Position numbers and translations under genes: made by a program. Below the pieces are notes generated by a model that was not told where the DNA came from, ran no database searches, and saw nothing but the letters and a program-made list of their open reading frames with translations. From Sthenelais limicola (taxonomy: Eukaryota; Annelida; Polychaeta; Phyllodocida; Sigalionidae): a DNA stretch of 64,000 nt. Location of the stretch: NCBI GenBank assembly GCA_942159475.1, contig OW804097.1, forward strand, positions 118,542,013-118,606,012. The letters are read 5' to 3'. Positions 48,107-59,215 of this stretch are shown here, in pieces (the first letter of the stretch is position 1; each line of letters begins with the position of its first letter).

Positions 48107-50200
48107 ACAACCACATTTAATGTGGAAAATTGTTCAGTAGGTTGAGGGTGTCTGAGAAAAAACAATTAAACTGAAGAAGGACAATCTTCTGACAAAAGAT
48201 GGACGTTAGATCGGCAAATTTTGGTATGGACCTGGCTGATTAAAATGACGGACCAGGATCAAGTGACAATTATAATAATTTGGAATATTTTTAACAGAAA
48301 ATCTCTGCCCAGAAAGAAATGTTAAAAATGAAAATGAAATGGATCCTGGCAGTTCTACCGTATATTCTCAAGACATTATTACAACACTTGGACTAGGTCT
48401 AGAATCATGAAATCAATGGAAAATACTAAAATAATAATTTTGAAATATTAAGCTTGCAGATCATTGCAGTCTAATATGGATGTAAAATACATTTTCCAGA
48501 GGTTTTACTGAAATAAAACATTTAATAAAAGCTCTCATGAAGAAAAATCTTTATTGTTCCTGACAGTTGTAGGCCTACCATATAAGACAGTTGTACCTTA
48601 TGAGTTTTTACCGAAATGAAACATTAGATAAAAGCCAAAATGATCTGCTCCCACAAATCACTTTAGGATATTAACCAAGGAAGAACCAATGGTGGAGGCC
48701 AGTGATGAGTTCTCTGAATTGTCAGATCTGGGAATAGTATCTAACAAACCAACGTTAGAAAAAGGTTGAGAAAGGAGAGTAATTCATATTCAGAAGAGAA
48801 ATATTTTATTTTTATTTCATTAAAGCCAATAACATATTTAATAAGTTCAAGTGAAAAAAAAAGCTTAGGTAGGCCTACTAAGCGGGAGCATTACGTGCTA
48901 TCAGCGCCAGCCCTTATCGTCCGTTTCACCACTGACTATGATCTATTTTAATGGTTATCTTGAGTTGAATTGACCTCAAGTCAGTCAGATTTTTTAATAT
49001 AAATATAGCAAAATATGTCATTGACCCATGCTGCAACTTCAATATAGACATGAATATATTTAGTGGTAACATCTTAAAAGTTTAATATGAAAAGTGACGA
49101 TTTTGGAAATTATTGCCCAGTCACTAGAATGGGTTGTATGTACAGCTACCATCACTTGTGTTTGAAATGTAATATAATAATCAGGCAAAGAAATATCAAA
49201 CCAAGTATGACTGTTCTAAATGCCAGGTACATTTATTTATGTCTTCCGCAGTGTTTCACAGATGTTCATAGCATACAAAAGCCAGTTGAAGAATAATGTT
49301 TGACCTACATATATATTGTTGGAGTCGGAATTAATGTTATTCGTTATTTGACTGCTAGGAGGAAGAAGGGGAGATGATTGATTGCTAGGGGCCAGTTCGT
49401 CCCAAAGTTGTTCTAAGTTAGGTTCAATTACATAGTCCATTCCAATGGTCAGCTATCAGGTGTAGCATGGCAGCTAACACAGGAGAGGGACTTAGCGATA
49501 TAAGATATATTTAACAACATAGCGGGGGATACACAAATAGTTTTCAATAGTTAATATGAAATCAAGATTCGAAATGACAGCCTTTTTAATGTCAACAGAT
49601 CGCCTATTACACTAGTAGGCCTGTATAGTTCAGAAACTTGTGAAATCAAAAATTTAGAATTAAGTCACATTTGATTTGGTAGGGGAAATATACACCCAAA
49701 ATATATCTGAATATCAACAATTTCTTTTGGTATTTGATATGGAATTTAAATGGCGAGATGAGACTATTATTATATTTAATATTACCCAAGATTAGATTAG
49801 TAATTTTGAATCAAATTATGGTTGATTTACAGCATAGCGGCGACCCCATTTAATGTTGAAAATTGTTCAGTAGGTTAAGGGTGTCATGGTGTATGGGTGT
49901 ATGGAAAACAATATATATAATGTTTTGACCTCACAAATGCATGCCAAGAAGCCAATTCTAGGTATTGTTTCATGTCTGCTACAGTCTGCTACAATGTAGC
50001 AAGTAGGACATGCTGCTTTGCGCTTATTTTTACCGCACGTTTACATGATTTGTGACATATTGCCATGGAAAGATTTTTTTAATTCTTTTTTTATATTCAA
50101 TGCAACTAAGACCTTCAACGTTTTATGGAAGAAAAACTTGAATTTTTGTATAAATTTAGAATAAGAAATATAAGAGAAAAAACATTGTCACATGTTCATA
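48107..50200. other. AT-rich intergenic stretch
   Basis: CATTTAATGTTGAAAATTGT plus TCAGTAGGTTAAGGGTGTC at about 49847 nearly repeats 48113-48152, so a short dispersed repeat is present. No gene. Confidence 0.6.
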
Positions 50201-50300
50201 ATGCCTTAAGGCAATATGTGTCCTCCCCACTGGAGTGCCTTAAGGCAATACACATCCTCCCATGGGAGTGCCAGAACACAATATGCGTCCTGAATGGGTT
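50201..50300 (+). repeat. Short tandem repeat, about 30-bp unit
   Basis: TGCCTTAAGGCAATATGTGT / TGCCTTAAGGCAATACACAT / TGCCAGAACACAATATGCGT, each followed by CCTCCC(A/C) or similar: three decaying units. Confidence 0.75.
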
Positions 50301-50455
50301 AAGATAAAAGAATTAATGTAACATACAACACAGCGATGTATCACCTCATTAACAGTTAACTAGAGCATAATTCTCATATGCAGACGACTCTCACCCTCCA
50401 GGGGGTGGGTCAATATCTAACATCAACACGGGCATGAGCCCACATCTGCTATCAC

Positions 50456-51011
50456 TCAGTAGCGGCTACTGAGATTCCACACCCAATAGCGGCGCATCTG
50501 TTGTGGTGAGCTACCCACGGCCTCTTGCAGGAACGTCACCCTGTCTTCTCCTGATGGCTTGAGTACATGGGTATTTGTCTCCTCCTGGTCAGCAAACCCA
50601 TTCCAGGCAGGTAATGATGGCAGGCCCTCTGGCTGTACCAACAATGGCTGCCTGTCCTGTGTCCTCCAGGTGAATTGGCACTTGAAATATATCCGCCAGA
50701 ATTGGGGAATTTCTAGTAATTTCCCACCTTTGCTCCTCGAGCTCATGAGTTATACCGAGCGGTATCACCATATAAAAGAGGCAGGGGTGGGAGTCACTGG
50801 CCATTATTGTCTGACGAGGGTCTAATTCCGCCATCTGTTCTACAAGTCTCCTTGGCTTCACGTTTTCTGCAAAGACTATGGGGACTATTTGGCTTTTGTT
50901 TTGGGTGCAACTTCTTCTCCTGGGTTGGAGGTACCGAAGAAGACGCGGCCACCCGTCTCCTTTTGTTCTCTTGGTCACTCTCTTTGTCACAACGTAAATG
51001 CCTGCAGGCAA
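50456..51011 (-). pseudogene. Unidentified frame at the 3' side of a Ty3/Gypsy remnant
   Basis: Overlapping - strand frames (50589-51011 and 50456-50746) lie just beyond the integrase end of the retroelement and read as ordinary-looking protein (ADIFQVPIHLEDTGQAA, KRVTKRTKGDGWPRLLRYLQ). I do not recognise it. It could be the end of the retroelement polyprotein or an extra ORF; the frames overlap and look broken. Confidence 0.4.
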
Positions 51012-51217
51012 TTCCTCCTGCTCACCCTTCGGGGTACCGTGTTTTGCTTGTCTGTGAGCTCCTAGCTCCTTCCTTCTTGCAGATGTGTGGATCTGTGGGG
51101 AATCTGGACACTGGATAACAAAGATTATATCCTCATGTGTCTCACGGTGTTTTTCAGTCTCACAATGTTTTTAAAGTTGACAGTATGGACATTCTGAAGC
51201 CATCATGACATGCCAAT

Positions 51218-51361
51218 TCAGTATATCACATCCTCACCAAGGGTAGCGACCTTCATGATGTCGCCATGGACCACCTTTTGTAGTTGTCCCTTCTTTACTT
51301 GATATACCATTTCACTCAAGACATCGACCACTTCCCACGGTCCAAAAGTGCTGGAATTTAG
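51218..51361 (-). pseudogene. Ty3/Gypsy integrase C-terminal piece
   Basis: Reads STFGPWEVVDVLSEMVYQVK and QKVVHGDIMK before a stop, the GPY/F-type module at the end of Ty3/Gypsy integrases. It comes soon after the RT/RNase H frame, so the RNase H remainder and the integrase core have been deleted between them. Confidence 0.75.
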
Positions 51362-51399
51362 GTGATCTACCTAATTTCTTCAGCTGGGGCTGTGCATAG

Positions 51400-52264
51400 C
51401 AATTTCCGGATTGTATCCATGGATTTGGTACAAGCTTCATCCAACATATAGGGCATGTCTTTCTTCGTCAGCTTAAACATGGGAGCGGCTATTGTTGAGA
51501 AATCTTTGATAGGAGCAGAAACCCAAAAAGCTTCTGAGTTGCTCTTTGCTGGAGGGGTAGGGCCACGTCCTTACTACCTCAATCTTGGCTGGGTTGGTGG
51601 CTACACCCTCCATAGACACAATGTGCCTGAGGAAAACCACAGATGCCTGAAAAAGCTGACATTTGGTAGGTTTTATGGTTAGACTGGCCGTCTTCATCCT
51701 TTCAAATACACTCGCCACTCTATCTGCGCTTTCCTCCATGGTCTGGCCATGTACTATTATGTCATCCAGGGAGACTAGACACTGCTCCCCGACAAGACCA
51801 GCAAGAACAGTCTCCATTAACTGTTCAAAGGTGGAAGGGGCCGTTCACCAAGCCAAAAGGCATGATATTTAATTGATATAGGCCCTGGTGCATGCAAAAA
51901 GACGTTTTCTCTATACTACTCGCATCCATTTCTACTTGCCAATACCTGCTTGCCAGATCGAGCATGCAAAACATGCTGGCGCCTCTCAAAACCTCAAGAG
52001 TGTTGCCCATCCAAGGCAGAGGATAAGCATCCTTCTTTGTGACCTTATTCAAGTCACAGTAATTTATGCAGAATCCCCATCCACCATCTTTCTTTTTGAC
52101 CAATACAATGGGACTGGCCCATGGACCGCTTCCAGGTTCGATCACTCCTCCTTCCTCCATTTTGCGCAGCTCTTCTACCACGATCTGTCACCTGTGAATG
52201 GGCACACGTCTAGGCTGACTCTTGATTGGGCGGCTGGTACCAGTATCGATGTGGTGCTCAGCCA
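51400..52264 (-). pseudogene. Ty3/Gypsy reverse transcriptase remnant 1
   Basis: Starts with the linker HHIDTGTSRPIK, then a stop-broken stretch, then frame 52181-51825 (GVIEPGSGPWASPIVLVKKK, LNKVTKKDAYPLP, LDLASRYWQVEM, MPFGLVNGP). A frameshift near 51820 leads to 51817-51473 (LVSLDDIIVHG, where YLDD is usual, and LRSFLGFCSYQRF). A further shift gives FKLTKKDMPY. The order of motifs is that of Ty3/Gypsy pol. At least two frameshifts and stops make it non-functional. Confidence 0.9.
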
Positions 52265-52435
52265 ACCCAGTCCTACCCAGAGGTTCTCCCTTTTTGAGGA
52301 ATAAATAGAAATTGCTTCTGCCTCACTCCATGCTGCCACTTTAGCACCTCGGGCTATCTGAACATCTAACAAGCCTCGGTTGAGAATTTCTGGTACACTC
52401 TCTCCCAGTGAGGCAATGCACTGACCTTGCCACCC

Positions 52436-52921
52436 TTACATCCTGCACAAATCCCTCATCTTCCATAATGAGGGTTTGAGTTTCTTCTTTGGCCAGGGCA
52501 GTGGTTCAACTGCACCAACAGCATGGGAAGGGCTCCACATGATATTCATCCTGACTCTACTACCCGCCGTTATTGTTGTCTCATGAGCAGCATATGCATA
52601 CCCCTGTGGTAACGTCGGCCACTTCCGTTCTATCTCACCTTCATCACTGGTTTCAGATGAAACCTGATCACATGTCTCTTCCAGAGGCCGCTGAAGTTCA
52701 TCTCCCATCACCTGGCATCCTCCCAGGGTCGATTCTCCTGTTCCTTCCAGGAACTCCTGAACATCAGTACCCTCTCCATATGCCAATGTGTAACATTGTT
52801 CACTTGCTTCCTCCAGTAGTTCTTGATCACTACTACCTTTCTTCCCAGGACATGGCTCGTCAACCTCCTCCTCCAGGGGTCCTCGATCACACATATTCCA
52901 ACCAGAATGTTGCTCATCCAC
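52436..52921 (-). pseudogene. Ty3/Gypsy gag-pol segment upstream of RT, with 18-aa repeat unit
   Basis: 161-codon frame. Acidic N-terminal half (CDRGPLEEEVDE, QELLEEASEQ, QEFLEGTGES), then AHETTITAGSRVRMN, resembling the protease-to-RT linker of Gypsy polyproteins. Its first residues are one unit of the adjacent 54-bp minisatellite, which suggests the array grew from this coding region. Confidence 0.6.
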
Positions 52922-53340
52922 CTTCTCCAGGTGTCCTCAATCACACACATTCCAACCAGAATGTTGCTCATCCACCTTCTCCAGGTGTCCTCGATCACAC
53001 ATATTCCAACCAGAATGTTGCTCATCCACCTTCTCCAGGTGTCCTCGATCACACACATTCCAACCAGAATGTTGCTCATCCACCTTCTCCAGGGCTCCTC
53101 AATCACACACATTCCAACCAGAATGTTGCTCATCCACCTCCTCCAGGGGTCCTCAATCACACACATTCCAACCAGAATGTTGCTCATCCACCTTCTCCAG
53201 GGCTCCTCAATCACACACATTCCAACCAGAATGTTGCTCATCCACCTTCTCCAGGGGTCCTCGATCACACATATTCCAACCAGAATGTTGCTCATCCACC
53301 TTCTCCAGGTGTCCTCAATCACACACATTCCAACCAGAAA
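52867..53340. repeat. 54-bp minisatellite, block 1 (about 9 units)
   Basis: Contiguous units such as CCTTCTCCAGGTGTCCTCAA, TCACACACATTCCAACCAGA, ATGTTGCTCATCCA, exactly 54 bp apart and highly uniform. 54 is 18 codons, so long open frames appear on both strands; they are artefacts. Variation is mainly CTC/CTT, GGT/GGG and CAATCAC/CGATCAC. Confidence 0.95.
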
Positions 53341-53342
53341 TA

Positions 53343-53868
53343 GGTAGAACTAACCGCAGTGATGTATTTCCGATCATTCTTCACAGAGTTGGAGGCGGGG
53401 GAATCCCGAGGTGCGGAGCATAGCGTAGCACCGAGGGATTCCCCCCCGCTGGAAACAAGGTGAAGAATGATCGGAAATACATTACTAAGGTTAGTTCGAG
53501 ATTTATTTGACCTCTTCCAAACGATTTTAGACATATTAGATTGCTTTTAATTACGGTAACTTGTTGCGAGAGAAACATGGCGAGGGTGTGGCATGATTCC
53601 AATAACGCTTTAATTTATGACGACCGTTGTGACGTTGACGACTGCCACAGCAGTTTCAATGCGTTTCAATGCTTAGCAGACGATGTTGTGTCGTGGCATG
53701 GCGTGTCTCTATGACAACGCTGGCCTACTTTTAGAATAACCAATGAAAACACAGAAGGATAAACTGGGTCATCTGTTTCTTCCCTAGGGAGGAATGAAAC
53801 ATATTTCTTACCACTCCCTCGCATACAACAAGCCTAAACTAAGTCTATGGACACTCTGTTCCAGAGGT
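53343..53868. mobile_element. Insertion of about 526 bp inside the minisatellite, with fold-back
   Basis: GAAATA stands at both borders (53337-53342, 53869-53874). The left part is a strong palindrome (about 53346-53500): AACTAACCGCAGTGATGTAT, then TTCCGATCATTCTTCAC, against the reversed AACTAACCTTAGTAATGTAT, then TTCCGATCATTCTTCAC. The remaining 370 bp has no recognised feature. Confidence 0.75.
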
Positions 53869-53873
53869 GAAAT

Positions 53874-54240
53874 AATGTTGCTCATCCACCTTCTCCAGGT
53901 GTCCTCAATCACACACATTCCAACCAGAATGTTGCTCATCCACCTTCTCCAGGTGTCCTCAATCACACACATTCCAACCAGAATGTTGCTCATCCACCTC
54001 CTCCAGGTGTCCTCAATCACACACATTCCAACCAGAATGTTGCTCATCCACCTCCTCCAGGTGTCCTCAAACACACACATTCCAACCAGAATGTTGCTCA
54101 TCCACCTCCTCCAGGTGTCCTCAATCACACACATTCCAACCAGAATGTTGCTCATCCACCTCCTCCAGGTGTCCTCAATCACACACATTCCAACCAGAAT
54201 GTTGCTCATCCACCTTCTCCAGGTGTCCTCAATCACACAT
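53874..54240. repeat. 54-bp minisatellite, block 2 (about 7 units)
   Basis: The same unit continues after the insertion. Here six of seven units carry CAATCAC and one CAAACAC; the CGATCAC variant of block 1 is absent. Confidence 0.95.
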
Positions 54241-54667
54241 GTCCTGCCCATCACCTCCATCATCCCAGGCAATGCTCATCCGTGCCCGACTTCCGTTCTC
54301 TACTGCTCTACTTGTGTGGTACAGACATCACCAAGCCGCTGCCCAGGTATGACTACCTCTTTGTGTTTTCATCCACACAGTTCAGGTCCACTGTTGACTG
54401 AAGGTGGGTTGATCCCAACTGCAGAGAGCTCTGCCACGAGGATAAAGCCTCGAGATGCATCCTCTATTCCTCCTTCATGAAACACAGTACCTTGGTGGTG
54501 TGACGCTGGACCCAAGCCGTCATCTCTGATGAGGTCAGAGAAGGGCAGGTCTGGTCAGGGACTGGAAGAGCCACAGGTCGTGTCTGCCATTGGACTGCCT
54601 GTGCTTGCAGCAGAGTTACCTTGGCATGCAGTTCTTGGTTCTCTTGTTTGGCCTGGTTGTTTACACT

Positions 54668-54993
54668 AAGGATGTCCATAGAAATTCTACTGAACTGTTG
54701 CCCTGTGAGCTCTTTTTGCAAAGACGATCTGTTGATCCCTTTTGGCACTTTGCAATCTGGGCATGAACAAATTCACCTATTTATGTCGCCAGTTTGCTCA
54801 GGCCAGAATAACTTATGCTGCAGCGCCTCCTTTGTTGTTCTGGCGCACCAAATGTGCCTGATAACCAAATGTCCATAACAATGGAATGATTCCATTTGCT
54901 TGTCAAAAGGCAGTACAATTCGCATAAGACATTCCCTGTGGAAGGTTTAGTCCACCAATAGGGCAACACACCCTCCCGCAGGCACAGATCCAT
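54668..54993 (-). pseudogene. Ty3/Gypsy integrase zinc-finger remnant
   Basis: LREGVLPYWWTKPSTGNVLC, then after a shift HIWCARTTKEALQHKLFWPE, a TGA where Trp is expected, ICSCPDCKVPKG, ELTGQQFSRISMDIL. The CxxC and the surrounding order match the HHCC domain and core start of Gypsy integrases. Frameshift and stop: dead. Confidence 0.8.
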
Positions 54994-55390
54994 TCTATGA
55001 TTCCAAATGGTTTTGAATTCATTGCTTTCACGAAAGGTCTGTGGGTTCTGAGTTCTGTTCTACTGGGCCTATAATACGATGAGTTGCATCATCCACGAGT
55101 TGTTGCTTGTGGATTGTCCTATTTGAAACAATCTGGTTTCCCACAGCGACCACCTCCTCCCCTTGAGACATGCTACTACTGCCTCATGGACATCGCAGTC
55201 ATCACTGTCAGCCCGTTTGCACCAGATGTATGGTTGTCATGGAAGACCATCAGCAGTCTCATGTTTCTTACAGGGTCAGTGATGAATCACACCTTTGTTG
55301 GTGACCCAATATTGCTGCAAATCAAGAAACCAGCAAGCCAACATAATGCTCTGGTTCCTTGACTGTCAAAGCCACATTAACCATCCATGA

Positions 55391-55625
55391 CCACCCAACG
55401 TCTCTAGACAGTTGTCTATCCTTGGCAGAGGGTACAAGTCCTTCTTTGTGACATTATTCAGCCGTCTAAAATCAACAGAAACACTACTTGAGCCATCAGG
55501 CCATTTCCCACTTCAGTCTTGTCCTTGTCAAGCATATTCTGTACTTGTGAATCAAATGTTTCCTGCTTTGCCAAGGGAACCCTACGAAAAAAGGCAATTT
55601 TATAGGCTTAGTATCACCCAAGTTA
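55391..55625 (-). pseudogene. Ty3/Gypsy reverse transcriptase remnant 2
   Basis: GDTKPIKLP, then after a shift DGSSSVSVDFRRLNNVTKKD and LYPLPRIDNCLETLG: the first RT motifs, different in sequence from remnant 1 (NYCDLNKVTKKDAYPLP). A separate Gypsy copy, probably the same one as the integrase piece at 54.7-55.0 kb, with the middle of RT and RNase H lost. Confidence 0.8.
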
Positions 55626-56700
55626 ATGGAGTGCAACACTTTATTTCTGTACCCCAATTGTTCACCATGCAACCTGAACATGCGCTTCTTCATACACCGA
55701 CTCGCACACCTGTTGAAGGGTTTCAGTGTCTGGAACATCAGTGCCTGAAATGATTGATTCGAATTCAGTAATGCTGTCTTTCATGTGTAGCTAGACAGCC
55801 TGACCATCTCCTCCCGACTCATAGCCAATGACGGGTTCTGACTCCACTTTCGCTAGATGAGAATAGTCACCTGTGAAATTTGCTGTGACATTAAATGTGG
55901 ATGCCACTGGTGGCCCTCATGGCAAGACTATTGGTAGTCCTGTAGAGGTATTCAGTTACAATGAGCAGATGGCACATATGTGTTGCAACCATCCACAAAT
56001 CGACCTGTCATCACCAACATCTGGCTCCATGATGTAGCCAACAGTGTTCTCAGGTTCAATGCGATCTTAACCTCAAACGCGGCCAACCAGACTTGTCAGA
56101 TCTGTAACACAGGGTTTACCACCCACAGTAGAGCTAACCGCAAGCAACACCGTGCCACGCTCAGCCTCACTCATGTCAAAACTGGTACTCCTTACCAAAT
56201 TCACTAACCAAGATTTTGTATTCCTCACTTGTGCCCCCAGGCCAGTGCCCTTGACACCACAGGTCTCCATCTCATTGTTCCCTCATTTGATGAATGGGGG
56301 CACATTGGATGCAGCGCTGGAGGCAGTACTGGACACACACTCTGCACGGCAGCATTCTTCCACTCCAGCTGCACACACCGTAGAGGTAACATTGGTGAAG
56401 TATCCACTCTCTCAAGTATAGGCAAAACAAGAGGAAGAAAGTAAAAACAGGGGGATGGTCAGCCCACTGAGCAGCCAAATGATGCCACCTCGAGTCGCAA
56501 GAGCAACATGACAGCAATCATGACACCAAATGTGGTCCTGCAATAGAGACATCACAATGGTGTTGCATCGCCTGCTGACGGAACTGACCAGAACTGATTA
56601 TCGCATCCAACCCTAGTAGAGACGCCCATCGCTGCCGTGGTCTGGTTGGTAGTTGGTCGGCAGCACAGATGTTGATATGAAATGGGGCGGACCATTATTT
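55626..56700 (-). pseudogene. Likely upstream part of Gypsy remnant 2
   Basis: Several short - strand frames (for example EFESIISGTDVPDTETLQQV near 55700) are acidic linker-like sequence expected before RT, but I recognise no gag or protease motif. No LTR was identified. Confidence 0.35.
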
Positions 56701-57070
56701 AGGATAACAGCCAGCATATATACATTTTTTTAAAAAAAATTCTGTAAATTAGAAGACAAATCATGGATCAAATCCTGCCAAAATCCACCATGACATGTCT
56801 TACTTGTACCTAATCTGATTCCAGTATTAAAAAGATGTGTGACGAAATATTTTTTTTATTTTATTTATGTGATGAAAAGTTCATTAATGGTCCAAATGAA
56901 AAAGTCTTTGGAGTCTGGTATCTGGCCATATGGACTTTTATCATCACATGTGTGGAGAGGGTCTATTTTTAATTAAAGCTAAAAAAACTCATTTACCTTT
57001 TAATACAGCCCGAAAAAAGCATGAACCACTTAGATTATATTGGTATAAGTCATAACCACTTAAATAGAGA
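56701..57070. other. AT-rich stretch
   Basis: TTTTTTAAAAAAAATTCTGT at about 56725 resembles the A/T tail runs elsewhere. No gene. Confidence 0.5.
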
Positions 57071-57204
57071 GAATGGGACGAGCCGGCAATGATCGAAAAT
57101 TTATAGGACGAGATTCGTCCACATAAGCACGATGCCGTAGGCAGAGTGCTTATGTGGACGAATCAAGTCCTATAAATTTTTGATTATTGCTGGCGAGTTC
57201 CATT
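57071..57204. repeat. Fold-back element F57, arms about 57 bp
   Basis: AATGGGACGAGCCGGCAATG, TTTATAGGACGAGATTCGTC and CACATAAGCAC on the left pair with GTGCTTATGTGGACGAATCA, AGTCCTATAAATTTTTGATT and GCTGGCGAGTTCCATT on the right; loop about 20 bp. Confidence 0.88.
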
Positions 57205-58390
57205 CTATATTTATTATATGTGCATAAAATTTGATCATCATCAGATATCACTGAAAAAGTATTAAAGAACTCTCAGAGAGCCCCAGCTGCCCCGCTGAGA
57301 GCACCTTCAGTAGCTGTCAGGACTGTGTGATCATGCAGTGTTTACTTACTGACTTGGTTGAACTAAAACGTTCATATCGTAGCCATTTCTTGAGCTACAA
57401 TAATAAACCTTACATCATTTGATAGAGAATTTAATTCTCTATTTAATGGTGTGGTGTTTATTATGTATTTTTATAATCACAGGTGGATAACGGATCGCGG
57501 GGATCTCCGCGGAGACAGCGGAAGTGCTAAGTCAGAGCTATTTTTAGACAACTACATTTTTATAGGACGCGTCTTATATGACTATTTTTATAGCACCCCA
57601 CTTATAGCACCTCTCATATAGCATGCGCGTATAATAAAATCAGATAGCGTATTAATTTTCCAACTTTTTAAAAAAAACATTCTGACAGCAATTGTTCATT
57701 TCCGGGCGACCTTACCCATATGAGCAATGGCGACATAAGTGAAAATGTCATACACCTCACCTAGACACGCCTGGAGGGTTACTGACCACCCTAGTGGAGC
57801 AGCATTGAGTTAAATTAGCTTAATCTCACTTAATTACCGCTGTGTCTTGAGTTAAACTCTCAGGTATAATAAGTTTGTGGTAATTGAAGGAAATACATAA
57901 AATAAGATAAAATAATGTTGACATTAATCATGATCAAGGGATAGTCAGATCTGCTTTTTTCTACTCAACATTATTTTTCAGGTCTGTTTTGGTTTGCATT
58001 TGAGGGTTTTAATGTATTTATCCTCTAATTCAGAAGAAATAGATAAAGTAATTTGATATCATATGGACGTTCAATTAACCATTTTAAGTTTAGTTTCAGT
58101 TCATCTCAGTATGCAGGTAATTTACATGTATATTTAATTCATGTTTATGTTTTACATTTAATTATGTTTATAATTCATGTTTAGCTGTTGGCAGGATCTT
58201 TGTGTGGTTTGATTTAATCCAGGAATTAGTCCAGGATGACACAGTCATTAATTAAGGTTTATTAGTTTGGGGTCGCCTCTACCACTTACAGATATATATA
58301 TATATATGTTGTTAACATTACGGAACAATTACATATAGTTAACTACAGGTTATCTGGTCTTTTTATAATACTACTGACAGCCATAATATG
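57205..58390. other. AT-rich stretch
   Basis: Continues the 219-330 similarity to 57262, then an inverted GAGAATTTAATTCTC (57424-57438) and an AT dinucleotide run (58292-58307). No gene. Confidence 0.55.
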
Positions 58391-59180
58391 AATTATGAAA
58401 AGATATTTACATCTTTATGTTATTAATTCATCACTGGTGTCACCATATTAGGGATCTGAGCTTAAAAATCTAAAGTTTAAACTAAAAAATTAACATTTTT
58501 ATGACAGGTTACTACATCTAACTAGGACTGGAGGAGGAGTTCTGTGTTTGCACATATGATAATTTAACTAGGACTAGGCGGAGAAGTGAAATAAGATCCT
58601 TTTTTCAATATTTTGAGATTTAAACTGTTCATTATTAATAATATTGCCTTTCCACGATCAATATTAAAACACCCAATCTCACCTTTCCACTCAGGGTTAA
58701 AGGTTCAGACTTGAGGAAGCCATTACCTTTCCCTTATAAACGTGGTTAAAGGTTCCACGAGGTGAACATAATTATGAATTATGAAAAGATATTTACATCT
58801 TTATGTTATTAATTCATCACTGGTGTCGCCATATTAGGGATCTGAGCTTAAAAATCTAAAGTTTAAACTAAAAAATTTATATATTTATGACAGGTCACTA
58901 CATCTAACTAGGACTATATTTTTTAGCATGGTAGTGATGACTGGTGGAGGAGTTCTGTGTTTGCTCGTATGCTAATCTAACTAGGACTAGGCGGAGAAGT
59001 GAAATAAGATCCTTTTTTCAATATTTTGAGATTTAAACTGTTTATTATTAATAATGTTGCCTTTCCACGATCAATATTAAAACACCCAATCTCACCTTTC
59101 CACTCAGGGTTAAAGGTTCAGACTTGAGGAAGCCATTACCTTTCCCTTATAAACGTGGTTAAAGGTTCCACGAGGTGAAC
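58391..59180 (+). repeat. Tandem duplication, 386/413-bp units
   Basis: AATTATGAAAAGATATTTAC ... GGTTCCACGAGGTGAAC occurs at 58391-58767 and 58777-59180. The second copy has an extra 26 bp or so (TATATTTTTTAGCATGGTAG ...) after AACTAGGAC. Only a few other changes, so the duplication is young. Shared blocks include AGGACTAGGCGGAGAAGTGA and CACTCAGGGTTAAAGGTTCA. Confidence 0.92.
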
Positions 59181-59215
59181 TCAACATATCCATGGCCAGG
59201 GTCCAGCTCATATCA

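Noticed and set aside
52573..53343. 256-codon + strand frame with PPSPGVLNHTHSNQNVAH repeats
   Set aside because: Produced by the 54-bp minisatellite (18 codons) being open in several frames; no start context, splice or family support.
52867..54240. CRISPR-like array of 54-bp repeats
   Set aside because: Units are contiguous without spacers, and the DNA is eukaryotic.
52708..54272. - strand frames with GMCVIEDTWRRWMSNILV repeats
   Set aside because: Same minisatellite in another frame; not the frame of the neighbouring Gypsy sequence.
58391..59180. Pair of LTRs
   Set aside because: The two copies are directly adjacent with no internal element, no TG...CA ends and no primer-binding site.
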